Part shown: positions 1 through 19,453 of the stretch, piece after piece
Layout: the number at the start of each line of letters is the position of its first letter
How positions within the stretch are numbered: the first letter of the stretch is position 1
NCBI RefSeq assembly: GCF_902459465.1
Contig: NC_047063.1
Location: 14,755,343-14,819,342, forward strand
Length of the DNA stretch: 64,000 nucleotides
Reading direction: 5' to 3'
Source of the DNA: Asterias rubens
Taxonomy: Eukaryota > Echinodermata > Asteroidea > Forcipulatida > Asteriidae
Program-made: the position numbers and the translations under genes
The notes under the pieces: model-generated
Told to the model about the DNA's origin: nothing
Seen by the model: the letters and a program-made list of their open reading frames with translations, nothing else
The model's database searches: none

Positions 1-1263
1 AATTTAAAGCTTGATTGTTAATTTAATGCAGGATTGTTTATTATCAAAAAGAAAGAAATAATAATGGATTTATTTCAATCTGAAAGCTCACTGATTACAA
101 GGTTCATAATAAATATCAATCCTCCAGAGAAGCATGAAGCAAAACTGTCAAAGTTGTTGTAACTTCATTTGAAGACCCTGCAACTTACCCTTTGCCGCAA
201 ACAAATTAAGCCCAGTTTTAATTACTTTCACTAAAACAAGAGCACTTAGTCCTGCAGACCACCCCTGTACAACTAATGTCCCAACTCTATACACATTCCT
301 TGCCTATCAAACACTATAATGCATACTTTGAGAAAACACTTAAATTATACACTTTTTAAAAAGATGTCAGACACCACCCTTTTTAAAAAATTTGAAGTTA
401 TAATTTACGATGATGAAAGCACGTTTGGCTGAATAAGAATTAGTAAAGGATGACTGAACCTTCTCAGCCAACTCTAGATCAAGTCAACTCATTTGTAATA
501 ATGTTTAAAGGCAGGGTGATTTTAAGTAAAATTTCAAGGAAAGCTTTCCACTATCATTATCTTTAAACCGTGTAATTTTAATGTAAATCTGTGGCCATAG
601 TGTTTACAAGTCAGTTTCACGACCAAGACTCGAACCCGTACTTTGCTGATTCTTAACAACAAACCTTATGTCCGGGGTGATTGACCTCTCACTCACAACA
701 CACCACTACATTACCCATAGCACGGCTCAAAATTTTGGGGAGGGGGGGGGGCAAGAAATCCTTTTGGGAGGCTTTTGTATTTTCTGACACTTTTATTTAT
801 TCAATTCATCTAGAAATCAATTTTAAGGTTCATGATTGTTGGTTTTGCTCAAACTTGCTTTATTGTCACCCATGAGGAAATTATTCTTCTTTTCTCTCTT
901 ATGATGAGCAGGGCATTTAAAAAATATCTGTCGCCAAAAACTTAAAACATTCAATAATTTATGGTGCATAAACATCTAATACCATCCTCACCACAAGAAT
1001 AAATATTTGAAATATTGTTGTTAAATTCTTGAGAGTAACGGTGTTTTATGGGACCTTAAAGAGTCCAGTAAAAATATAAAATAGAGCTTTGTTTGCACGT
1101 CACACCCAAGCCTTGAATGCAAAAGTGTTTTCAAAAATTGCTTTCATACAATAGTACAGAATGTGCACAGAAGCAATAAATTAAATGGGTTTTCATTTTA
1201 AAGGAGTCACCCATTTCACTCCATTATCACACACATTTTGGCAGAACGATTTGCGGTACGGGC
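1..1263. other. HDHD5 3' flank, no gene seen
   Basis: AT-rich sequence with the MITE fragment at 505-612 and a degenerate tRNA-like word on the minus strand at 615-675 (GGGTTCGAGTCTTGG). A G run lies at 740-752. The HDHD5 3' UTR presumably starts this stretch but I see no clear AATAAA near the stop. Confidence 0.5.
505..612. mobile_element. Fragment of third TTAA MITE family
   Basis: About 108 bp beginning at TTTAAAGGCAGGGTGATTTT and running through AAAGCTTTCCACTATCATTA and TGTAAATCTGTGGCCATAG, the right-half blocks of the foldback MITE at 21485. An internally deleted copy. Confidence 0.7.
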
Positions 1264-10671
<9,408 letters not shown>

Positions 10672-11769
10672 GTTCAGCCCGACCAATATAACAGAAAAAC
10701 ACTTCTTTCTTATCACGTCAGAAAAGCATTGTAACCGGCGTTCCAGCGACACACAGCGACAAGAAGGCGATTAATTATCTCATTTAAACTGGTACCCACT
10801 AATTTTTAGAATAGGAACGCTCTTAAACGTATGCGTACGTTCAGGTACCATACATATGACGTATTAATAGAAAGTGGGCGTGACCAATGACATGGCACGA
10901 TTTGACTCACGTGACCGGACACTGCCCAGAAATACAATGACGTACCATGTACTTACCCCTATTTATTTGTTGGTAATATGGAAACCACATGATGTACAAA
11001 ACAACACAGAAACTAGTACGGGTCAAACTATTTATTTTGTAAACAGTAGATTATTTTGGGCGGACCCCGGTACTATTGTCCACTTTAGAATTGTTGTATA
11101 ATTGGTTTGCGGTAACACCATGTGTGTAACTACTTGCCAGGTAGAGTTTGTTCTTTAGAGAACTGTCTTGCTATATTCTACTGCCGCGGAGTAGATAATC
11201 GGGGGTTCGGGAGACTTCCCAGTTCTGAAAAGAACTGTCTTATTATCAGGGTGGATGGTATAGAATTGTTGTGAGGTTATTTGCGTTGTCACATCTCCTT
11301 TTTGGCCGTACACAAATAAACACGGACTAAACTGTTAAAATTACCCAAAACAAGATTTAAACAAGTGTAAGCTCCGTCGCTATTTTTAAAACCACAGGGC
11401 AAACTGATGGGTTTCTCACATTAAGTTTCATGTTTAGTGAACTGTGCAAGTAACTTATTTCTCTTTTCAACAATTGTGTCATTTCTAAGTTTGAATTCTT
11501 TGGTTATCTCTTTAGAAAATGCTAAACAAAAAAGTTACAACTACAACATTTCCAAAGACTCAAGCAAAACACAATTGAATGTGAAACTGAGTACTTTACA
11601 TCTTTATTACGTCTTCATTTCCTTAACAAAAGATTATGCAAATTTAATAAGTGTAAGCTTAAACGTCCTTACAATGGAAAACATTATCTACAACTACATT
11701 TTTACAAAAACGCATCCATGGATAAACTTGTGTCCCTACATAAAAGAAAAGAACAGAGTGGGTAAGTAC

Positions 11770-12075
11770 CCACACTTGGTGTGTCTCAACATATGTATGC
11801 AATAACAAACCTGTGAACATTTGGGCCAAATTGGTTATCGAATTTGGAAGTAAATAATGAGGGGAAATATCTTTGTTGCATAGAATTGTGTGCTTCCAGA
11901 CACCTGATGCCTGAAACACTTTTTTAGATTCAAATGTTTAGGTGTAACCTCTTTATCTAAAACTACATTACTTTAAAAGGGGTTGTTTCCAACTATGTTT
12001 TACTATATCATCAACTCTCCAGTGCTCTTTACCAAGTAAGGTTTTATCGCCATTAACTTGAGAAGTAATTATGAA
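11770..12075. mobile_element. Old, degraded copy of the main TTAA MITE
   Basis: Family blocks persist with many substitutions (GTGTGTCTCAACATATG, AATAACAAACCTGTGAA, GAATTGTGTGCTTCCAGA, TCATCAACTCTCCAGTG, CCAAGTAAGGTTTTAT). The termini are not recognisable. It lies between HDHD5 and ISY1. Confidence 0.6.
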
Positions 12076-12273
12076 AAAGTACACCCTGCCTTTACTTTAA
12101 CTTTAAGGAGTAGTTTCATGACACTGTATTAGCCAGGTTTGTTTTGGGCAACTGTGAATCGGGAGCTTACTTCCCTGCTTCAACTATCCTGTATCCATAT
12201 TATAGACATTTTACTTCCTCGTTAAAAATATTTTCAGTTCACATGATATTGAAGTCAACAACAACTAAAACCC

Positions 12274-12469
12274 TAGACTTGTGGACAAGTCGTTAAATCA
12301 GCCCCACGCGCTGAGATAGTGCTCTCCTGAGATCACTGCTCTCACGCGAACGGATGGCTCCCCGATTTCGACTCCTCATCGGGGAGCCATCCGTTCGCGT
12401 GAGAGCAGTGATCTCGGGAGAGCACTATCTCAGGGCGTGGGCCGATTTAACGACTTGTCCACAAGTCTA
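12274..12469. mobile_element. Foldback MITE, 9-bp target duplication (copy 1)
   Basis: A 196-bp near-perfect palindrome. The ends are TAGACTTGTGGACAAGTCG and its complement, and the arms are about 90 nt around a short loop near 12367. It is flanked by a perfect 9-bp direct repeat CTAAAACCC (12265-12273 and 12470-12478). Long terminal inverted repeats with a 9-bp duplication fit a non-autonomous Mutator-like (MULE) element. It lies between HDHD5 and ISY1. Confidence 0.9.
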
Positions 12470-12960
12470 CTAAAACCCCAACTGGTAATCAAACAAATTT
12501 TGAAATCGGATGATTTCTCGTTTCAATCGCCAACAAAATAAATATTAATAAAACAGTGAAAAACAGAATCTTTTTGTTTTACTCGTTTTGCATCATGTAA
12601 ATTTGGCTCACACTTGTCCCGACGCAATAAAACAACTTTTTAGTACTGAATCAGCGATGGGTTGAGCAAACTCCTAAAGAGTGTTCATTGATGAAAGGAA
12701 ATAAAAACAACAGGGTAAATTGTTGATACAAATATCAATAACCCAGAACGGGTTTTTTTTTTGTGAGCCAGAAAATAACTTCACCAAAAAACTACTAGAA
12801 ACGTTTTAAATATACAATGTCATGGTATGTCGTAGGAACTTGATCATTTACTGTGCCAACCTTTTCAAACAATATTTTACCTTTACTGAAAAACAAAATA
12901 TTTTAAATGAGCCTGCTCTTTCCAACCCCACAAGTTTTACCATGGTAAGATAAAGTTCTG

Positions 12961-15900
12961 CTAAATTCCCATTAACGTCTTAGCTTCATTCCCTTGTTGT
13001 ATTAACGTTTCACTGGCGTATTTTTCTAAAAGCTCCATCTTTTTCCTTCTCAACAACGCCTCTTCGACCTGTTCAAAATAAAATAAAGAAATCATCAAAA
13101 TATGGTAGTAGAAAGAACAAATCTACCTAGCAAGTAGATATACACATGGTGTTATCGCAAACCTATACTTCACGGAGGCAACAAAGGCGATTGCCTCTAT
13201 GCCCCCCCCCCTGGTCATTGCCTTGGTGCCCTTGAAATGATCCAGTAGAAATTTACAATTTCCTTAAAGGGTGCCCTTTACTGAGGAGAAAATGCCTTGG
13301 TGCCCTTGCCCTTTCAAAAACGAAGCATTTATTTATTTATTTCCTTAATTTTCCTTAAACCAATACAAAAAACCGGTTTCCATTTGGGCCCTGCGAATGA
13401 ACTAACATGTTAAAAGTAAACATAATAATGGGAATTTAGCAGGACTTTATCTTACTGTGGTAAAATCACATGATAAAATTACGATATAAAAATTACGTAA
13501 ATATTTAAGAACGTTACGGGATTAAAAGCATGCAATGTCTTAAACCCCTTATTAATAAGTTTGTTAAACTGACCTCTTTTTGTGATGGTACTGGTACGTG
13601 GGCGACATACCGAGGCTGGCCCTCCTCTGCATCCATCTCCTCAGCTTCCTCATCATCATCAGACTGTTAATCAAATACACAAAATGCAGGTCAGAAATAG
13701 AACTTAATGGATTAGGGGGTCGATTTCACAAAGAACTTAGGACTTGTCTTAACTTGGGACTAGTCCTAGGAGATGTTAACAACTAAAGGCTAGTCCTAAG
13801 TTAGGACTTGTATCTCATACTAACTCGAGATAAGACTAGTCCTAAGTCTTTGAGAAATCCGCCCCTGGGCCCAATTTCATAAAAACCTGTAAGCACACAA
13901 ACTTGCTAAAGCACAACAAACTTTTGCATATTAAAATACAGTTTCCATAGCTACTATTGGTATCCCTGTCCTTTCTTGCTTAGCCAAGAAATTTTGCTTA
14001 ACAGCTTCCAGAAATTGGGCCATGTGCTCAAATGTATGAAGTGGTAAGCAAACAACTTACTAAGTACAGATAAGTCTTGCTTTATTAGAAGAAACAGGTT
14101 ACCAGCCAACATTCCATAAAGTTGACATTGTTGCGACTGGTGCCCCATTCATTTTTTGCTAATGAAACCCCCGAAAAAGGGTACACTTAGAAAACAGAAT
14201 GAATAAACCTAACAAAAATACTAACTGTGGGGGCACTCGCTTGCTACATGAGAAAAACCAAGATCGGATCCCTACCACACTTAGCAAACAAATTTGGTTT
14301 AAATCCGGCCTCAGAGTGGAGCCCCAGCATATGCATTGGGTTTTTTAGTTCAGGTTGGCTCATCAGTGGTATCTCACCCTGCCATTCTCTTTATGGACCC
14401 TGGTTCAAAGCCTTTCTCATAATGGAGCTCTAGAATGGGGTCTACAGTCAAAGATACTAGGGGGTTAAGATAATCAATGGTTCTGACCACTGGGTCTTGC
14501 TGGATGGCGTATATGTCCTCTTCTGCTTCTTGGTCCTTGGTGATTTCCTCGCTTAGTAACCCTGCCTCCTTCTTAGACCTCCATTCACTTACTGCTGCTG
14601 CAATAACTGGAAGATAACAAATTTATGGACTGGGTGAGAATTTCAAGTTCATTTTCACTTTCCTTGGTGGACCTTTAAAATGCCAAGTCCATATTTCAAG
14701 TTAAGGCTGGGGGTAAAGCCCGGTTCATACTTCATGCAAAGCAAATTTTATTGTCACATGGCAGTTTTCACAGTTCAACTAATGCAAATTATTTGTTGTG
14801 AATTTGTGATGTCACAGAAAGTGTTTGTCAGTCTAGTAGATTTTATTTTCAATAAAAAGAACTCACAAAGTTTAAAACAAAATATAAATGGCTTGGTAAG
14901 GCATCACAAGAAGCTGCAGCACTCAAAAGGACTTAAGCAAACACTTACTTTCTTTTTCATGTTCCACCTCAAGAGGTACCAAGACTCCATCATCCTCATC
15001 TCTGTAACCATAGTAATCAGCATCAATAAACTTCATCAATTCTGCTCTCGTCTTTCTTGGAGGTGGTGGTGCTGAATGAAACGAAACAAAAAACCTTTGC
15101 TAAATACTGTTTAGTTTTGTTGTGAATGTTTCATAAAGGGTACCAAGAGCATTTTAAAAAACTTGAACATTATGTAATTGGGAAGTGAGTGAGATAGTGA
15201 GATGGGCAGGGGGACAGGAGAGGCAAGGTAGGGGGGGGGGGAATCTGACCACACTTCCAGAGACGAAATTTACAAAACAAATTTCCAAAATAAGAAATGA
15301 GACTGTGGGTAACAACCACATGGGTAAAGTAGCTTCTTTGTGATAAATCATAACAGCCTTGAAGTTTTAAAATTGAATATCAGAGTCTTATATAGTGCAT
15401 GTATCTACCAACAAGGTACTCAAGGCGCTGAGCATATACAAACTTTCAGAAAAAGAGATCATTGAAGTGATATATTCTGAGAACCAATTATGTAGCACCT
15501 TATAAGGATTTACAAGGTGCTACGGCGCATTAAGCAGTTTTGACCAGTATACTATGCTCGTCCTCAGGAGATTTATTATTTACTGAAATAAATTAGGTAT
15601 TATTACATATCTCGAGAATAAATCAAGCTGCAATATTTTCGTATTATTTTCCACCAGGCTAGTACATCCGAAAGCTGAAAACCTTGAGCTTGTCTGAAGG
15701 CAAACTCTAAATATCTGGTTTTAAAAAGACTTTTTTTTCTTTCTTTCTTCTTCCTATCCCCCTGCAAGTTTCAGCTAACAAAAGCACACTTCAAAAACTC
15801 ATATAAACTTGAAACTTCACATGTAGTTAGATACTCATTAGGAAATGCCACTTAGGTGAGCCACTCCCCATCCATTGAAATGTCCCGAACACCTGGTTTT

Positions 15901-18900
15901 TGTAGTTGACAAAAACTGAGTGTTTAGTTTTAAACTTACGTTCATGCTCAAAGAGTTCTCTCACTCCCGGTAGATCCTTGGCCGCTCCAAAGTATTTATA
16001 CCCTCGGTTTCCTGGAACCTCCTTTCCTTCCTTGTCCAACATCCTGGGGCCAATTTTCTGGGGGTGAGGGCCAAACAGTATAATAGTGACATAACTGCAC
16101 TGGCTTTTAATGTTGAAGTCGGGTCTGGAATTACACAGAGGCAATGGAGGTCCAATGGAAGTGCCCCTTGAAAAATGAAAATGGCTTTCACCTTTCAAGG
16201 ATGAAATTACAGGCTCGCAGAGTGGTTTCATTCAATTTACACAAAGAAATAGCCACAATATTATTTCTTTTGGGTCCTTTTTTTATTTTTGAGCATTTAA
16301 GAATCATTTTAACTTTAATAAAAAAAAATTAAAAAACATTTTATAAGCATGCTTTTATTGGGAAAATCATTCAGCAATTTGTTTGCTAAAAGTTATTGAA
16401 ACGCATCAATGTTTCAGGGACTTAAAAACGAAAAAGTACATGTAACTCCAAGATAATTTTTGAAACTAGAAACAAATACACTTTTACTTTCTACCTGAAG
16501 TATCAAAATGAAATTCTATGAACTATTCAATATTATTTTCAAAAACTTTAATGAATTGTCTAGAATTGAAACAAAATGTTCAAACACTGATTTTAAAGAC
16601 GACTCACCCTGTAGTCAGGACCACCAAGCTCAACGATCCGAGACTCCCAGTGGATTTTTTCGCGTAGTAGTTTGTTGATTTCATCGTTAAGATCGCGAAC
16701 TCGGAACTCACCGAGTCCAGCTGTTGGATGGAATGGATGGAATGTTCAATTTTTATAAGTATACAAATTAAGCCTGAGCGACTTGGGCGACTAGCGTCAA
16801 AGTCGCGACTAGTGTCAAAGTCGCGACTAGTGTCAAAGTCGCGACTAGTGTCAAAGTCGCGACTATTGCTTAGTCGAGTCACGGCTACTGTTTTTCAACT
16901 ACTCGGTTAATCGTTCCGCCACGACTACTACAAAAAATAGTCGCGACTTCCTGCTTTGGAAACCAATTGTGTGTCGCTCAGGACTATTCACAACAACATA
17001 ATTTACAACACAATCAGACAATTTCCCATATGCAACTATTCAAGACTAGTTTTTAAGTCGCAACTATTTGAGACTCGACTAGTCTAGTAGTAAATTTCAC
17101 TAGTACAGGCATAATCCAAAAACTTACTACTGGCCACTGGCCAAATAACATTCCCGAGTACACAAAGTAAGGTCAGTCACGAGCCAATATGGCAAATAAA
17201 ATTGCAGTCAGTCTAAAGTTTTGAGCTAACTACAAGCCCATCGGTCTTGTGGACTTATCCCCTGAGTGGGTAAGGCACACCCTGCTTTGATTTTCGCAGC
17301 TGGTACTCACCGTTCTGTATCTGAGCTACCTTCTTGGACACCTCCGATACAATCTGACGTCTCCATTTCTCTGCCTTGTGTAAGTCTTCGCATTCTGTGG
17401 CCAGGTAAGGTCGCTTCTCTCTCACCTTTCCTTCTTCCATCTGTGCTTGACGCCATCGCGCCAGCTTGGTCCTGAAAAATGGGTGGACAAAATAATATTG
17501 TTACACTTTAAACTGTTGTCATAGCAATCATGTTTATTTCTCTCTGTTACCAATCAACATATCCCTTGCAAAACGATATCTACATATATGTGAATGTCAA
17601 GATGAGCAGCTTCAAGGCTAGTTCAAGGTAATCAGTTTTCATAACTGATATCATAATTGGTCATTGCTATTATTGCACTATTTATGGCTCAGTCACCACA
17701 ATGCGAGTTCAAATTTTGAAGTCTCGGTCCTGGCCAGGTCTTGTATCTTTGAACCAAACACTTAAATTGCTCCTTGGCATTTTTATCCTGAGGTATGGAC
17801 TCTCTAGTGTCGAGTAATAAAATGGGAGAAGAAGCTGAACTTTGTCACTTTTCAAGGAAGAAAAATAGAACTTTCATCAGTCTTAAAGATAATATACAGA
17901 TTCCTTACTGCAGGGGTATTTAAGAAGGCCAGTAACAGGGGCTCAGTACTGATTTATCATTTGTTTTGTTTTCTGATTTTTCATACTTAAAATGAAAACG
18001 CAATGGGTCTATATCCGTTCCCTATATATCCAGCCTGGCATTCTGGTATGTCTGGCAACTAAGACCAAATATAACAAAGAGAAGACTGCAAAACACACAC
18101 ACACAAATGGCACGCTCGGGGTACATGTATATTACATGTTCATGCCAACATACTCACATTGCTTTTTCTGAATTCCGAGCCTGTTAAAACAAAAGGAGAA
18201 GGAAGCACTAGTTAATATCTCATTTTCAATTTAATCAATTTTATGTTTTGGTTATAATTTAATAAATCAAGGACAGCTTCACCACAAATAACAATATTGT
18301 AACCAGAAGGAAAGGATTCTGAAAAATTGTGAGAGAATTTATTAGACAGCGATATACGATTATTAAATGAAGACGTAGATTCTTGTTTGATTTCCTTTTT
18401 GGATGTAGGCCCTAATGACTTTTTAAAAAATTAAATATTAAATGAGCATATTTTATTTTATTTAAATTAATGCTTTTTTTATGGAGCATGGCCTATGGCT
18501 ACGGATAAAAGTCTATGCTACAGACCAGCAAACGATTTCAGTTCACGAAACTTCACGCAACTGCTTAAGTCCACTTGCTCAACGTTTACGGCTCAATTAC
18601 TTGCTCAATAAACGTTGCGCAAGTGGACTTATCATGCTTACACAGCAGTTGCGTAAAGTTTTGTGAAATCGACCACTGGACTGGGGTACTCTGCAATATT
18701 ATGCTTAACTTGCATTTTAAAACGTTAAAAACACTCATGAATTGAAGTTGAACATGAACAATGATTTAAACTGACAGCGTGCCTAGTGTTTCAAATTAAT
18801 ATAAATAAGTTTAATAAGGCCCATCAACAGACAACAGGATCAACAAAAATTAGAACTATTCTTCAAAATCAAATTTAAAAATTAAGTAACAAAATTTTAT

Positions 18901-18949
18901 TTAGTTTCTTCTCCAATTTATAAAATCAATATGACAAAGTTCTCACCAT
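12961..18949 (-). CDS. ISY1: Pre-mRNA-splicing factor ISY1 homologue (9 coding exons, 295 aa)
   Basis: Exons on the minus strand: 18949-18947 (ATG only), 18180-18158, 17471-17311, 16720-16608, 16057-15940, 15071-14949, 14606-14458 (3' end uncertain), 13663-13574, 13068-12961. The frame closes to 888 nt. The protein opens [15 protein letters not shown] and carries [60 protein letters not shown], an acidic linker, AHVPVPSQ and a final basic helix ([19 protein letters not shown]). These match the Isy1-like family over its whole length; human ISY1 is 285 aa. ISY1 is a component of the Prp19-related (NTC/XAB2) complex of catalytically active spliceosomes in the nucleus. Exon 7 needs a phase-0 donor. 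CTA|GTATCT fits, but CCA|GTGGTC and GTG|GTCAGA are also in phase, so about 20 linker residues are uncertain. ISY1 is divergent from IMP4. Confidence 0.93.
13180..13335. repeat. Dispersed repeat, CCTTGGTGCCCTT family
   Basis: GGAGGCAACAAAGGCGATTG, a C run, ATTGCCTTGGTGCCCTTGAA, then CCTTGGTGCCCTTGCCCTTT and AAAACGAAGCA. Further copies lie at 33702-33808, 39437-39612 (inverted), 2490-2620, 16113-16212, 20318-20425 and 22668-22775. Confidence 0.7.
13722..13862. repeat. Inverted-repeat element TTAGGACTTGTCTTAACTT, ISY1 intron 8 region
   Basis: GTCGATTTCACAAAGAACTT and AGTCTTTGAGAAATCCGCCC form imperfect inverted ends, with repeated TAGGACT/AGTCCTA words inside. A typical small foldback repeat with no coding content. 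Confidence 0.65.
13866..14148. repeat. Foldback repeat, CCAATTTCATA/AAGCAC family
   Basis: Starts GGGCCCAATTTCATAAAAAC and runs through TAAGCACACAAACTTGCTAA to the inverted GCCAACATTCCATAAAG half. Other members are at 42925, 52939, 53101, 53325, 62469 and 63795. Minus-strand frames here are shadows of the repeat. Confidence 0.65.
16788..17105. repeat. 18-bp tandem repeat and GTCGCGAC-rich palindromic region, ISY1 intron
   Basis: GACTAGTGTCAAAGTCGC repeats about four times at 16788-16866. To 17105 it is followed by scattered words TAGTCGCGACT, AGTCGCAACTA and GACTCGACTAGTC. GTCGCGAC is self-complementary, so the array can fold many ways. It lies between ISY1 exons 3 and 4. Confidence 0.85.
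18522..18670. mobile_element. Hairpin element ACTTTACGCAACTGCGTAAG family, ISY1 intron 1
   Basis: Same arms as the copy at 22319 with more changes (CACGAAACTTCACGCAACTG, and GCAGTTGCGTAAAGTTTTGTG inverted). The 61-codon frame over it is an artefact of the repeat. Confidence 0.7.
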
Positions 18950-19453
18950 TGTTGGTTCTGTTTATCCAGAGGTATCTCTTATGAAAATATCAATTTCGTT
19001 CGAGAAAGTTGAACGTCAATTTGCAGTCATTTTCTGCCATCATGTTGAAAAGCCATGTAACTCTTCGTAATCGTTTTCGATCAACTTTACGTTTCTAATA
19101 AAGCGTGTACATGTCGCCCTCAAGCGGCGATAAAGCCCACAAGTTATAAGCGCCTACCGTGTACTCTATAAACAGTACTTTCATTGGTTGTTCATAATTT
19201 TTTGTAGTTGAAACAACCAATGAAAAACAATGTTACATGTCAACTTTTTAAAGCAGAGGGACACTGTAGTCTGGGACCCAGTACCCATCAAAGTTTGTAC
19301 AAGTGAGTACTTGGTCAACTAAAGTGGGTACCACACTACTCGGCACAAAACACCAAACACGTGTACCTTCTTATACAAAATAGCTCAGCAATGTCAAGTA
19401 TTTAAATGTAGTGTGTATGTCATCCAGAATTAACAACATAAAAACAGTTAAAA
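18950..19453. promoter_or_regulatory. Shared ISY1/IMP4 divergent promoter region with inverted CCAAT boxes
   Basis: This is the 504 bp between the ISY1 and IMP4 start codons. A perfect 12-bp inverted repeat, TCATTGGTTGTT at 19181-19192 and AACAACCAATGA at 19212-19223, presents one CCAAT box to each strand. TATAAA lies at 19167-19172. No transcription start can be read directly, so calling it a bidirectional promoter is an inference from gene layout plus the symmetric CCAAT pair (NF-Y-type site). Confidence 0.65.

Noticed and set aside
16604-16882. Minus-strand frame with a SRDFDT repeat as an ISY1 exon extension
   Set aside because: Exon 4 of ISY1 ends in a clean acceptor at 16721 in a different frame. 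The repeat frame only reflects the 18-bp array.
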